Of a stretch of 64,000 nt of DNA, positions 28,074 to 36,271 are shown in pieces (within the stretch, counting starts at the first letter, position 1; every line of letters begins with the position of its first letter). Position numbers and translations under genes: made by a program. The DNA comes from an uncultured Bacteroidales bacterium. GTDB taxonomy: Bacteria; Bacteroidota; Bacteroidia; Bacteroidales; Bacteroidaceae. The stretch covers positions 1 to 64,000 of the forward strand of contig CASFRV010000010.1 in the NCBI GenBank assembly GCA_949297215.1. Reading direction: 5' to 3'. A model generated the notes under the pieces. That model was not told the origin of the DNA. It saw only the letters and a program-made list of their open reading frames with translations, and did no database searches.

Positions 28074-29966
28074 ATGAGAAAATGGAGAATTGAGGACTCG
28101 GAAGAACTCTACAACGTGAAAGGCTGGGGCGTCAGCTACTTTGGCATCAACGACAAGGGCCACGCCTACGTATCGCCCCGCAAGGACGGCGTACAGGTCG
28201 ACTTGAAAGAACTCGTCGACGAACTGGCGTCGCGCGACATCTCGGCCCCCATGCTGCTTCGCTTCCCCGACATACTCGACAACCGCATCGAAAAGACCGC
28301 CGAGTGTTTCGAACGGGCCGCCGAGGAATACAACTTCCGGGCCGAGCACTTCATCGTTTACCCCATCAAGGTGAACCAGATGCGCCCCGTGGTCGAGGAA
28401 ATCATCAGCCACGGAAAAAAATTCAACCTGGGGCTCGAAGCCGGCTCGAAGCCCGAGCTCCATGCCGTGCTGGCCACCAACATGAACAACGACAGCCTCA
28501 TCATATGCAACGGCCACAAAGACCAGAACTTCATCGAGCTGGCCCTGCTGGCACAAAAGATGGGGCGGCGCATCTTCCTCGTCGTCGAAAAACTGCCCGA
28601 ACTGCAAATCATTGCCCACACAGCCGAAAAACTCGGCGTGCGCCCCACCATCGGCATACGCATCAAGCTGGCGTCGTCGGGCGCGGGAAAATGGGAGGAG
28701 AGCGGGGGCGACGCGTCGAAGTTCGGCCTCAACTCGGCCGAACTGCTCGAAGCGCTGAAAATGCTCGACGCCATGGGCATGCACGACTGCTTGAAACTGA
28801 TACACTTCCACATCGGCAGCCAGATCACCAAGATACGCCACATCTCCACAGCCCTGCGCGAGGCGGCCCAGTTCTACGTGCAGCTGCACGCCCTGGGCTT
28901 CAAGATCGAATTTGTCGACTGTGGCGGCGGACTGGGCGTCGACTACGACGGCACCCGCTCGTCCAACTCGTCCAGCTCGGTCAACTATTCCATACAAGAG
29001 TATGTGAACGACTGCGTCTACACCTTTGTCGAGGCAGCCGACAAGAACCACATACCCCACCCCAACCTCATCACCGAGGGCGGCCGCTCGCTCACCGCCC
29101 ACCACTCCGTGCTCATCCTCGACGTCCTCGAAAGCGTGGGCGTGCCCCAGATGGACGAAAACTTCCAGCCCGGCGAAAACGACCATAAGCTCGTGCACGA
29201 CCTCACCGAGATATGGGACAAGCTCTCGGGCCGCTCCATGCTCGAAGACTGGCACGACGCCGAGGACATCCGCGAGGAGGCGCTCGACCTGTTCCGCCAC
29301 GGCATCATCGACCTCAAGACGCGCGCGCAGATTGAGAGCATCTATTGGAGCATCACGCGCGAAGTGGGCGAACTGGCCCACCACCAGAAGCACGTGCCCG
29401 ACGAACTGCGCAAACTCGACAAGAGCATGGCCGACAAGTACTTCTGCAATTTCTCGCTCTTCCAGTCGGTGCCCGACCATTGGGGCCTCGACCAGCTCTT
29501 CCCCATCATGCCCATCGAGCGCCTGGACGAAAAGCCCACCCGCTCGGCCACGCTGCAAGACATCACGTGCGACAGCGACGGAAAGTTCGTGACCTACGTC
29601 AACCACAACCAGCAAACGAGCTATCTGCCCCTGCACGCCATACGCCCCGGCGAGCATTATTATATAGGCGTGTTCCTCGTCGGCGCTTACCAGGAGATAC
29701 TTGGCAACATGCACAACCTCTTCGGCGACACCAACGCCGTGCACGTGGGCGTCGACGACAAGGGATACGTCATCGAAAAGACCATCGACGGCGAAACCGT
29801 GGCCGACGTGCTCGAATATGTGCAGTACGACCCGAAAAAGCTCGTGCGACGCCTCGAAACGTGGGTGAGCAAGGCCGTCAAGGAGGAGAAAATCACCGTG
29901 GAAGAGGGCAAAGAGTTTATATCCAACTACCGCGCGGGCCTCTACGGCTACACTTACCTGGAATAA
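28074..29966 (+). CDS. speA: Biosynthetic arginine decarboxylase
   Basis: The 630-residue PLP enzyme converts arginine to agmatine, the entry to the agmatine route of polyamine synthesis. It has the FIVYPIKVNQ segment containing the PLP-binding lysine near residue 100, the HFHIGSQ motif, the glycine-rich VDCGGGLGVDYDG loop and the catalytic VDCG-type cysteine region of the alanine-racemase-fold family. Length and motif order fit SpeA and not the acid-inducible type. It is packed between aroK (10 bases) and ung (2 bases). Confidence 0.96.
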   Translation: MRKWRIEDSEELYNVKGWGVSYFGINDKGHAYVSPRKDGVQVDLKELVDELASRDISAPMLLRFPDILDNRIEKTAECFERAAEEYNFRAEHFIVYPIKVNQMRPVVEEIISHGKKFNLGLEAGSKPELHAVLATNMNNDSLIICNGHKDQNFIELALLAQKMGRRIFLVVEKLPELQIIAHTAEKLGVRPTIGIRIKLASSGAGKWEESGGDASKFGLNSAELLEALKMLDAMGMHDCLKLIHFHIGSQITKIRHISTALREAAQFYVQLHALGFKIEFVDCGGGLGVDYDGTRSSNSSSSVNYSIQEYVNDCVYTFVEAADKNHIPHPNLITEGGRSLTAHHSVLILDVLESVGVPQMDENFQPGENDHKLVHDLTEIWDKLSGRSMLEDWHDAEDIREEALDLFRHGIIDLKTRAQIESIYWSITREVGELAHHQKHVPDELRKLDKSMADKYFCNFSLFQSVPDHWGLDQLFPIMPIERLDEKPTRSATLQDITCDSDGKFVTYVNHNQQTSYLPLHAIRPGEHYYIGVFLVGAYQEILGNMHNLFGDTNAVHVGVDDKGYVIEKTIDGETVADVLEYVQYDPKKLVRRLETWVSKAVKEEKITVEEGKEFISNYRAGLYGYTYLE

Positions 29967-29968
29967 GC

Positions 29969-30631
29969 ATGGACGTGCGCATCGAAGCAGGATGGAAGCA
30001 GGTGCTGGCCGGGGAGTTTGAGTCGGCCTACTTCAAGGAACTCACACAATACGTGCGCGAGCAGTACCGCGCCGGCACGTGCTACCCGCCCGGCGGGCAG
30101 ATATTCAACGCCTTCGACCTCTGTCCCTACGACAGCGTGAAGGTGGTCATCCTCGGTCAGGACCCCTACCACGAGCCCGGCCAGGCCGAAGGGCTCTGCT
30201 TCTCCGTGGCCGACGGAGTGGCGCAGCCGCCCTCGCTGCAAAACATCTTCAAGGAAATACAGGACGACCTGGGGCGCCCCGTGCCCGCCAGCGGAAGCCT
30301 GCGCCGCTGGGCGCGGCAGGGCGTCCTGCTGCTCAACGCCACGCTCACGGTGCAGGCCCACCGCGCAGGCTCACACCAGGGCCACGGCTGGGAAACGTTC
30401 ACCGACGCCGTCGTGCGCCTGCTGTCGGCCGGGCGCGAGCACCTCGTGTTCCTCCTGTGGGGCAGCTACGCACGGAGCAAGGCCGCCCTCATCGACAGCT
30501 CGCGCCACCTCGTCCTGCAATCGGCCCACCCATCGCCCCTCTCGGCCTACCGGGGCTTCTTCGGTAATCATCATTTCAGCCGGGCAAACGCCTATCTCAC
30601 GGAGCACGGCATCGCTCCCATCGAATGGTGA
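29969..30631 (+). CDS. ung: Uracil-DNA glycosylase
   Basis: The 220-residue protein has the family-1 signature GQDPYH (residues 63-68, catalytic Asp65), LLLNATLTV, and the C-terminal HPSPLSAYRGFFG loop with the active-site His. It removes uracil from DNA as the first step of base-excision repair. The ATG at 29969 is two bases after the speA stop, which sets the start and indicates cotranscription. Confidence 0.96.
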   Translation: MDVRIEAGWKQVLAGEFESAYFKELTQYVREQYRAGTCYPPGGQIFNAFDLCPYDSVKVVILGQDPYHEPGQAEGLCFSVADGVAQPPSLQNIFKEIQDDLGRPVPASGSLRRWARQGVLLLNATLTVQAHRAGSHQGHGWETFTDAVVRLLSAGREHLVFLLWGSYARSKAALIDSSRHLVLQSAHPSPLSAYRGFFGNHHFSRANAYLTEHGIAPIEW

Positions 30632-30704
30632 GACGGCCGCCTCGCATCCACCCTCATACCCAACGCTCATGACCACCCGTTCACGCTCATCGCGCCGGCC
30701 GCCC

Positions 30705-31292
30705 ATGGTGCAGGTCGACGACGTCATCCTCTCGATGGACTGCTTCACCGAATGTTTCTGCTGCGACCTCGCAGCCTGTCGCGGCGCCTGCTGCATTGAA
30801 GGCGAGGCAGGCGCCCCCGTGACGCCCGAAGAGGTGATGCAGCTGGAAAACGTGCTCGACGCCGTGCGGCCCGACCTCTCGCCCGAGGCCATGGCCGTCA
30901 TCGACCGCCAAGGTGTGGCCTACACCGACAACGACGGCGACCTCGTGACGAGCATCGTCGACGGCAAGGACTGCGTTTTCACCTGCCGCGACGCCGCCGG
31001 CTGCTGCCTCTGCGCCACAGAGCGCGCCTGGCGCGACGGACGCACGGCGTGGAGCAAGCCCATCTCGTGCGCCCTCTACCCCATCCGCGAGCAGCGCCTC
31101 ACGGGCGGCCTCACCGGGCTCAACTATCACCGTTGGGACATCTGCGCCCCCGCCGTGCGCAAAGGCCGGAAGCTGGGCCTGCCCCTCTACCGCTTCCTGC
31201 GCGAGCCCCTCACCCGCCGCTTCGGCGCCGCATGGTACGCCCGCCTCGAAGAAACCGCCGAAGCCCTCCGCCAAGAAGGCTTTATCGACTAA
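30705..31292 (+). CDS. DUF3109 family cysteine-rich protein
   Basis: The 195-residue product is rich in cysteines in the pattern CFCCDLAACRGACCIEG near residues 11-28, then CVFTCRDAAGCCLCA and CALYP, consistent with a metal or Fe-S site as in YkgJ-like proteins. Function is not established. Family members normally begin a few residues before the first Cys cluster, so ATG 30705 (MVQVDD) is preferred; an in-frame ATG at 30669 would add 12 basic residues. It ends the topA-aroK-speA-ung run. Confidence 0.8.
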   Translation: MVQVDDVILSMDCFTECFCCDLAACRGACCIEGEAGAPVTPEEVMQLENVLDAVRPDLSPEAMAVIDRQGVAYTDNDGDLVTSIVDGKDCVFTCRDAAGCCLCATERAWRDGRTAWSKPISCALYPIREQRLTGGLTGLNYHRWDICAPAVRKGRKLGLPLYRFLREPLTRRFGAAWYARLEETAEALRQEGFID

Positions 31293-31317
31293 GCACCTCC
31301 GCCTGTCTGCATCTTTT

Positions 31318-31376
31318 TATCCCCGAAATGGTATAAATCCATGGAATTTCCTTATCTTTACACCCGAAATGGTATA
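31318..31376. promoter_or_regulatory. Paired operators and promoter upstream of the Hip locus
   Basis: Two near-palindromes TATCCCCGAAATGGTATA (31318-31335) and TACACCCGAAATGGTATA (31359-31376) lie exactly 41 bases apart. Half-sites resemble TATACC/GGTATA, similar in kind to the TATCC-N8-GGATA sites bound by HipB. TATCTTTA (31353-31360), a near match to the -7 element, overlaps the second site, so binding should block transcription of the locus. The first gene starts 6 bases after the second site. Confidence 0.75.
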
Positions 31377-31381
31377 AACTT

Positions 31382-31606
31382 ATGCCCATGGCACGAACCC
31401 TACTGGCCGAATACGTCAAGGAAATGCGCAAGAAATACCGCCTCACGCAGGTAGACCTGTCGGAAAAGGCGGGCGTCGGTCTGCGCTTTGTGCGCGATCT
31501 GGAACAAGGCAAGGCCACGCTGCGCCTCGACAAGGTGAACCAGGTGCTCTGCCTCTTCGGCACGGAATGTGGCCCCGTCCCCATGCGCCGCGATGAGACC
31601 GACTGA
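31382..31606 (+). CDS. hipB: HipB-like antitoxin/repressor (HTH)
   Basis: The 74-residue protein is a single Xre-type helix-turn-helix (KKYRLTQVDLSEKAGVGLRF then VRDLEQGK), as in HipB-family repressors that often begin with a short N-terminal extension. It presumably binds the paired operators just upstream and autoregulates. The stop overlaps the next start (TGATG), so hipB and hipS are translationally coupled. A second in-frame ATG two codons later is an equally acceptable start. Confidence 0.85.
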   Translation: MPMARTLLAEYVKEMRKKYRLTQVDLSEKAGVGLRFVRDLEQGKATLRLDKVNQVLCLFGTECGPVPMRRDETD

Positions 31607-31938
31607 TGAAAACTGCCATCATTTTCTATAAAGACAAGCGCGCCGGCACCCTTACCGAGGACGCCGACGGCTACACGTTCCGCTACGATAGCAGCTACCT
31701 GACCTCGGACGAGGCACGGGCCGTCAGCCTGACGCTCCCCCTGCGCAACGAACCCTATAAAAGCCGGGTGCTCTTCCCCTTTTTCGACGGCCTCATCCCC
31801 GAAGGGTGGCTGCTCGACATCGCCGAACGCAACTGGAAAATAGACGGGCGCGACCGCATGGCCCTGCTCATGGCTTGCTGCAAGGATTGCATTGGAGCCG
31901 TCAGCGTCAGACCCGCAACCGAGGAGGAGAATGACTGA
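31606..31938 (+). CDS. hipS: HipS-like protein (stand-alone HipA N-subdomain 1)
   Basis: The 110-residue protein corresponds to the N-terminal subdomain of HipA (YKDKRAGTLTED, then SLTLPLRNEPYKS, LFPFFDGLIPEGWLLD, and a final DCIGAVSV strand). In HipBST modules this piece is a separate protein that acts as the antitoxin. It overlaps both hipB and the kinase gene by one base (TGATG at each junction). The alternative, a HipA gene split by mutation, is unlikely because the same three-gene order and clean coupled junctions are a known arrangement. Confidence 0.85.
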   Translation: MKTAIIFYKDKRAGTLTEDADGYTFRYDSSYLTSDEARAVSLTLPLRNEPYKSRVLFPFFDGLIPEGWLLDIAERNWKIDGRDRMALLMACCKDCIGAVSVRPATEEEND

Positions 31939-32876
31939 TGAAAGACAAATGCCTGTACTGCTATAAGCCGCTGAGCGGGAAGGAGACCGACTTCCACGCC
32001 AAATGTAGCCGCAAGATGTTCGGCACACAGACGCCGCCCGCCTTGCCTTACGCCCAAGACCAAATACGCGCAATGGCCGAAGAGGTCATCCGCTCGCAAA
32101 CCACGCTCACGGGAGTACAGCCCAAGCTCTCGCTCGATTTCGACCGCATGAGCCGCACGCCACGTCTCACCATCGTCGGGCTTTGGGGGCGCTTCATCCT
32201 GAAACCTCAAACAGAACGCTACCCCTTTCTCCCCGAACTGGAAGATCTCACCATGCACCTGGCACAACTGGCCGGGGTGGAAACCGTGCCCCACTCGCTC
32301 ATACGATTTGCCGACGGACAGCTCTGCTACATCACCCGTCGCATCGACCGCACACCGCAAGGAGATAAAATTCACATGGAAGACATGTGCCAACTCTCCG
32401 AACGCCTCACCGAAGACAAGTACAAAGGTTCGCACGAACGCATCGCCAAAATCATTTTCCAACACAGCTCCACGCCCCAACTCGACTTGGTCAGATATTG
32501 GGAACAAGTTGTTTTTGCATGGCTGACGGGAAACGCCGACATGCACCTGAAAAACTATTCGCTCTATGCGCCCGACGGCACCAATTACGTGCTGACGCCC
32601 GCTTACGACCTCCTCTCCACGACCCTCGTCCTGCCCGACGACACCGAAGAGCTGGCCCTGACGCTCTGCGGCAAGAAGCGAAAGCTGACGCGCGCACACT
32701 TTGCCGACGCCATGCGCAGCTCGGGGCTGAACGACAAGGTCTGCTCGAACCTGTTTCAACGCTTCGCCCGGGCAGCCGGCGCCTGGGAAGCTTTCATCCG
32801 CATGAGTTTCCTACCGGCCGGGATGGCCGAAGCATACATAAGCCTCTTGCGTTCACGCCTGGCCATGCTGGCATAA
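31938..32876 (+). CDS. hipT: HipT-like serine/threonine kinase toxin
   Basis: The 312-residue HipA-family kinase lacks the N-terminal subdomain supplied by the preceding gene. It shows an N-terminal Cys/His cluster (Cys5, Cys8, His20, Cys23) that may bind zinc, a Gly-rich TGVQPKL loop (58-64), an ATP-site Lys89 in FILKP, the catalytic loop NADMHLKN (199-206) and the metal-binding YDLL (223-226). In characterised HipBST systems the kinase phosphorylates an aminoacyl-tRNA synthetase (TrpS); the target here is unknown. Lower G+C than its neighbours suggests acquisition of the module. Confidence 0.88.
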   Translation: MKDKCLYCYKPLSGKETDFHAKCSRKMFGTQTPPALPYAQDQIRAMAEEVIRSQTTLTGVQPKLSLDFDRMSRTPRLTIVGLWGRFILKPQTERYPFLPELEDLTMHLAQLAGVETVPHSLIRFADGQLCYITRRIDRTPQGDKIHMEDMCQLSERLTEDKYKGSHERIAKIIFQHSSTPQLDLVRYWEQVVFAWLTGNADMHLKNYSLYAPDGTNYVLTPAYDLLSTTLVLPDDTEELALTLCGKKRKLTRAHFADAMRSSGLNDKVCSNLFQRFARAAGAWEAFIRMSFLPAGMAEAYISLLRSRLAMLA

Positions 32877-32901
32877 GTCCCCTCGCAAGAAGCCCTCTTT
32901 T

Positions 32902-32960
32902 TATCCCCTATCAGGTATAAAGGATGGGGAAATCGTCTGTTTTATCCCCGAAATGGTATA
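32902..32960. promoter_or_regulatory. Second operator pair downstream of hipT
   Basis: TATCCCCTATCAGGTATA (32902-32919) and TATCCCCGAAATGGTATA (32943-32960) repeat the upstream operators with the same 41-base start-to-start spacing. The second site is identical to the first upstream site. The pair lies 25 bases after hipT and beside the terminator of the convergent hxlR-like gene. Confidence 0.75.
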
Positions 32961-32990
32961 AAAAAGCCGCCGCGAAGCATGATTCGCGGC
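32961..32990 (-). terminator. Intrinsic terminator of the HxlR-family gene
   Basis: CCGCGAA (32970-32976) pairs with TTCGCGG (32983-32989). On the minus strand the hairpin is followed by CGGC and a run of six Ts that abuts the Hip operator, about 75 bases after the gene. Confidence 0.6.
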
Positions 32991-33063
32991 AGAGAAAAAG
33001 CGTCGGCACGCGAGCGAGATGGCGCGGGCGGCGCTGCATCGGCTCTGCTGCCACAGCCCGAGC

Positions 33064-33429
33064 TCATTTGTGGCGTCGGTGGCGGTCGCGCAAGATGGCT
33101 TCCATGTTGTCGTGCGCCCAGCTGATCAGATTGTCGATACAGGGCAGGAGCGAGCGGCCGCGCGCCGTCAGTTCATACTCGACGCGGGGCGGCACCTCGG
33201 GATAGATGCGTCGTGTGACGTAGCCGTCCTCCTCGAGCGTGCGGAGGGTGGACGTGAGCATCTTCTGCGAAATGTCGGGAATGCGCCGCCGCAGCTCACT
33301 GAAGCGCAGCACACTGCCCTGCTCCAACGTATAAAGCACCAGCATCGACCACTTGTCGCCGATGCGCGCCAGCACGTGACGGATGGGGCAGTCGGGTGCA
33401 ACGGCTGCTGCCATGCCTGTTGTTTTCAT
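33064..33429 (-). CDS. HxlR-family winged-helix transcriptional regulator
   Basis: The 121-residue protein has the full HxlR signature: CPIRHVLARIGDKWS at residues 14-28, RFSELRRRIPDISQKMLTST in the recognition region and EVPPRVEYELTARG in the wing. The single Cys14 before the PI motif is the position used by redox-sensing members. It is divergent from a cupin gene with a 234-base shared promoter region, so it probably regulates that gene and itself. Confidence 0.92.
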   Translation of the reverse strand: MKTTGMAAAVAPDCPIRHVLARIGDKWSMLVLYTLEQGSVLRFSELRRRIPDISQKMLTSTLRTLEEDGYVTRRIYPEVPPRVEYELTARGRSLLPCIDNLISWAHDNMEAILRDRHRRHK

Positions 33430-33456
33430 AAGCTTCTCTCGCGTTTTGTCGGTCTA

Positions 33457-33464
33457 CAAAAGTA
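33457..33464 (-). promoter_or_regulatory. Promoter -7 element of the HxlR-family gene
   Basis: CAAAAGTA on plus is TACTTTTG on minus, a perfect TAnnTTTG match 28 bases before the start codon. Confidence 0.6.
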
Positions 33465-33604
33465 ACCAACTTCCCCGATACAGCCAACGATAAAACTTTT
33501 TTTCAAAAATCTGCGGCTCCTAACGCTCTATCGCCCAACAATGGTCACCTCGGCGTAACCATCTGACTTTCAAGTGCCCTCTTGCACGGGCCCGCCCCGC
33601 GCCG

Positions 33605-33612
33605 TAACTTTG
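33605..33612 (+). promoter_or_regulatory. Promoter -7 element of the cupin gene
   Basis: TAACTTTG is a perfect TAnnTTTG match, 52 bases before the cupin start and within the divergent region shared with the HxlR-family gene. Confidence 0.65.
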
Positions 33613-33663
33613 CTGCCGACAAGAACAAACAACGACAACATCGGACCTTTAAACACTACGATC

Positions 33664-34113
33664 ATGAAACAGATTGAGAAAACAGCTTCGGCCGACAACT
33701 TCACCGCCATCAACGTGGGTAAACTGAGCGACATCGGTGGCTACGTCCTCGACATGGGCCCCGACGTGCGCATCCCCGGCAAGGTGTTCTGCGGCAGCGC
33801 CCTCGGCACGACGGGCAGCGAGCTCTCCTTCCAGCAGTTTGCCCCGGGCACGGAGACGGGCTTCGTCCACACCCACCGCCACCACGAAGAGCTCTACTTT
33901 TTCCTCTCGGGCAGCGGCGAGTTTCAGGTCGACGGGCAGGTGTTTCCCGTCGGCGAGGGCAGCGTCGTGCGCGTGGCCCCCGCCGGCCGCCGCTCCGTAC
34001 GCAACAACGGCACGGAGCCCCTCACGATGCTCTGCGTGCAATACGCGGGCGGCACCTTCACGGCCGACGACGCCGGCGACGGCCAAATCCTGCCAGACCC
34101 TGTGCGCTGGTAA
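33664..34113 (+). CDS. Cupin-domain protein
   Basis: The 149-residue protein is a single conserved-cupin barrel. Motif 1 (FVHTHRHHEELYFFLSGSG near residues 66-84) supplies the metal ligands His68, His70 or 72 and Glu74, and motif 2 follows in FPVGEGSVVRVAPAGRRSV. There is no signal peptide. Small cupins of this type may be isomerases, dioxygenases or ligand binders; the substrate is not predictable. It is monocistronic with its own promoter and terminator and is divergent from an HxlR-family regulator, which suggests inducible expression. Confidence 0.88.
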   Translation: MKQIEKTASADNFTAINVGKLSDIGGYVLDMGPDVRIPGKVFCGSALGTTGSELSFQQFAPGTETGFVHTHRHHEELYFFLSGSGEFQVDGQVFPVGEGSVVRVAPAGRRSVRNNGTEPLTMLCVQYAGGTFTADDAGDGQILPDPVRW

Positions 34114-34120
34114 GCTCCCG

Positions 34121-34157
34121 GGCGCCCGGGCAAAGCTTTGCCCGGGCGCTCTTTTCT
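34121..34157 (+). terminator. Intrinsic terminator of the cupin gene
   Basis: GCGCCCGGGCAAAG is followed directly by its exact reverse complement CTTTGCCCGGGCGC and then TCTTTTC, making a long nearly loopless palindrome 9 bases after the stop codon. Confidence 0.75.
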
Positions 34158-34251
34158 GGAAGAATGTGCATAAAATCCGCATATTGATGGCTTCATGCGC
34201 TATTTTCAGGCCTTGGTGCTTGCATTTTGTGTTTTTCTTCTTAAATTTGCG

Positions 34252-34259
34252 GCGCAAGG
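34252..34259 (+). promoter_or_regulatory. Promoter -7 element of the leu operon
   Basis: TAAATTTG is a perfect TAnnTTTG match. TTTG at 34226-34229 lies 22 bases upstream. Transcription should start near 34266, only a few bases before the leader-peptide ATG. Confidence 0.7.
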
Positions 34260-34269
34260 TTTAACAGAT

Positions 34270-34347
34270 ATGCACGCCGCTTCTCACGTTTTCCGACTGC
34301 GCAGCCTGCTCCTCCCGGACGGAAGGGGCGACGGGTGCGTGGCGTAG
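34270..34347 (+). CDS. Candidate leu leader peptide
   Basis: A 25-codon ORF starts about 10 bases after the leu -7 element and reads MHAASHVF, then RLRSLLLP, then a Gly/Asp-rich tail ending in TAG. Four of six consecutive codons around position 10-15 are Leu (CTG, CTG, CTC, CTC), the hallmark of a leucine-responsive attenuation leader. A strong hairpin (34379-34419) follows, then leuA at 34459. It is too short for routine ORF calling. The inference rests on position and Leu content; no homologue was checked. Confidence 0.7.
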   Translation: MHAASHVFRLRSLLLPDGRGDGCVA

Positions 34348-34378
34348 TGGACTCGTGCGGACGGCACAAACAGGACAC

Positions 34379-34419
34379 GCGGGCGGCCTTTCCTCCTTCG
34401 GGACGGGAAGGCCGCCCGC
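34379..34419 (+). promoter_or_regulatory. Hairpin between the leader peptide and leuA
   Basis: GCGGGCGGCCTT (34379-34390) pairs perfectly with AAGGCCGCCCGC (34408-34419), and three more pairs extend the stem inward. No T-run follows, so it may act as a translational or Rho-type block and not as a classical intrinsic terminator. It lies 40 bases before leuA. Confidence 0.55.
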
Positions 34420-34458
34420 CGTCTATTGGCGACACAACCATCCAACCAGATAAACACC

Positions 34459-35955
34459 ATGAGCGAGAGACTTTACATTTTCGACACGACGCTGCGCGAC
34501 GGCGAGCAGGTGCCCGGCTGCCAGCTCAACACGGTGGAGAAAATCCAGGTGGCCCGCCAGCTCGAAAAGCTGGGCGTCGACGTCATCGAGGCCGGTTTCC
34601 CCGTGTCGAGCCCGGGCGATTTCAACTCGGTCATTGCCATCTCCAAGGCCGTGACGTGGCCCACCATCTGCGCCCTCACGCGCGCCGTGCAGAAGGACAT
34701 CGACTGCGCCGCCGAGGCTCTGCAATATGCCAAGCGCAAGCGCATCCACACGGGCATCGGCACGAGCGACGCCCACATCAAGTATAAGTTCGGCTCCACG
34801 CGCGAGGAAATCCTTGAACGCGCCGTGGCCGCCGTGAAGTATGCCCGCCGCTACGTCGACGAGGTGGAGTTTTACGCCGAAGACGCCGGCCGCACCGACA
34901 ACGAATACCTGGCCCGCGTGGTCGAGGCCGTCATCAAGGCGGGCGCCACGGTGGTGAACATCCCCGACACGACGGGCTACTGCCTGCCGGCCGACTATGG
35001 GGCCAAGATACGCTACCTCATGGAGCATGTCGAGGGCATCGACAAGGCCATCCTCTCGACCCACTGCCACAACGACCTGGGCATGGCCACGGCCTGCACG
35101 CTCGAAGGCGTCCTGAACGGGGCCCGCCAGGTCGAGGTGACCGTCAACGGCATCGGCGAGCGGGCGGGCAACACGAGCCTCGAAGAGATCGCCATGACCC
35201 TGCGCTGCCATCGCGAGCTGGGCATCGACACCAACATCAACACCACGTGCATCTACGCCACGAGCCGCATGGTGAGCTCGCTGATGAACATGCCCGTGCA
35301 GGCCAACAAGGCCGTCGTGGGCCGCAACGCCTTTGCCCACTCGTCGGGCATCCATCAGGACGGCGTCTTGAAGAACGCCGGGACGTACGAAATCATGAAC
35401 CCCAAGGACGTAGGCATCGACGAAGGCTCCATCATCCTCACGGCCCGCAGCGGACATGCCGCCCTGCGCCACCGCCTCGACGTGCTGGGCATCAGCGTCG
35501 ACGACGCGCGGCTCGACGAAATCTACCAGGAGTTTCTGCGTCTGGCCGACCGCAAGAAGGAGGTCACCGACGACGACATCCTCATGCTGGCCGGCGCCGA
35601 CCGCGCCATGAGCCACGCCGTGAAGCTCGACTATCTGCAAGTGACAAGCGGCCTGGGCGTGCGCCCCGTGGCCGCCGTCATCCTCGACATCGCCGGCGAG
35701 AAGTTCGACGCCGCCGCCGAGGGCAACGGCCCCGTCGACGCCGCCATACGCGCCGTGAAAAGCATCATCAAGCGCAAGATGACGCTCAAAGAGTTTACCA
35801 TCCAGGCCATCAACAAGGGCTCCGACGACGTGGGCAAGGTGCACATGCAGGTGGAGCACGACGGCGCGCTCTATTACGGCTTCGGCGCCAACACCGACAT
35901 CGTGGCCGCCAGCGTCGAGGCCTATATCGACTGCATCAACAAGTTCCGCAAATGA
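34459..35955 (+). CDS. leuA: 2-isopropylmalate synthase
   Basis: The 498-residue enzyme condenses 2-oxoisovalerate with acetyl-CoA, the first committed step to leucine. The TIM-barrel signature [13 protein letters not shown] (residues 8-20), the metal-binding HCHNDLGMA and NGIGERAGN segments, and the C-terminal LeuA regulatory domain (from about residue 385, GVRPVAAV... to the [12 protein letters not shown] end) are all present. It is the first structural gene of the leu operon. Its stop overlaps the start of a small membrane-protein gene (ATGA). Leucine feedback is expected from the intact regulatory domain. Confidence 0.96.
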   Translation: MSERLYIFDTTLRDGEQVPGCQLNTVEKIQVARQLEKLGVDVIEAGFPVSSPGDFNSVIAISKAVTWPTICALTRAVQKDIDCAAEALQYAKRKRIHTGIGTSDAHIKYKFGSTREEILERAVAAVKYARRYVDEVEFYAEDAGRTDNEYLARVVEAVIKAGATVVNIPDTTGYCLPADYGAKIRYLMEHVEGIDKAILSTHCHNDLGMATACTLEGVLNGARQVEVTVNGIGERAGNTSLEEIAMTLRCHRELGIDTNINTTCIYATSRMVSSLMNMPVQANKAVVGRNAFAHSSGIHQDGVLKNAGTYEIMNPKDVGIDEGSIILTARSGHAALRHRLDVLGISVDDARLDEIYQEFLRLADRKKEVTDDDILMLAGADRAMSHAVKLDYLQVTSGLGVRPVAAVILDIAGEKFDAAAEGNGPVDAAIRAVKSIIKRKMTLKEFTIQAINKGSDDVGKVHMQVEHDGALYYGFGANTDIVAASVEAYIDCINKFRK

Positions 35956-36245
35956 AGCTCTATCCCCGCTGGATGCTGCTGCTCGCGGGCGTCAGCCTGC
36001 TGCCCGTGCTGCTCATCCCGTTCTACCTCTTCGGCGGGCTGCACCCCTTCGGCACGAGCCGGAGCACCGTGCTCTCGCTGCTGCTCTACGTGCTGACGAA
36101 CCTGCTGTGGGCCGTGCCCGTGGTGCTGTTCTTCGTCAGTCTCGACCAGTATGGCCGCGGGCGCCGCGCGCTGGCCGTGGCGCTGGCCGTCGTGGGCGCC
36201 GCCCTCACGGCCGTGGCCGCCGGCCTGGTGCTCGCAGCCCTGTAA
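35952..36245 (+). CDS. Small membrane protein within the leu operon
   Basis: The 97-residue product is almost entirely hydrophobic with three predicted helices (about 7-28, 40-62 and 72-96) and a short basic YGRGRR loop between the second and third. No family is recognised. It starts inside the leuA stop codon (ATGA) and ends 26 bases before leuC, so it is clearly co-expressed with leucine synthesis. A transport-helper or regulatory role is possible but nothing in the sequence shows one. Confidence 0.75.
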   Translation: MKLYPRWMLLLAGVSLLPVLLIPFYLFGGLHPFGTSRSTVLSLLLYVLTNLLWAVPVVLFFVSLDQYGRGRRALAVALAVVGAALTAVAAGLVLAAL

Positions 36246-36271
36246 GAAACCACAAAATCAAGCTTGAAGCC

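Noticed and set aside
31606-32876. HipA gene split by a nonsense or frameshift mutation
   Set aside because: Both junctions are clean TGATG couplings and each product matches a known separate component of three-gene HipBST modules.
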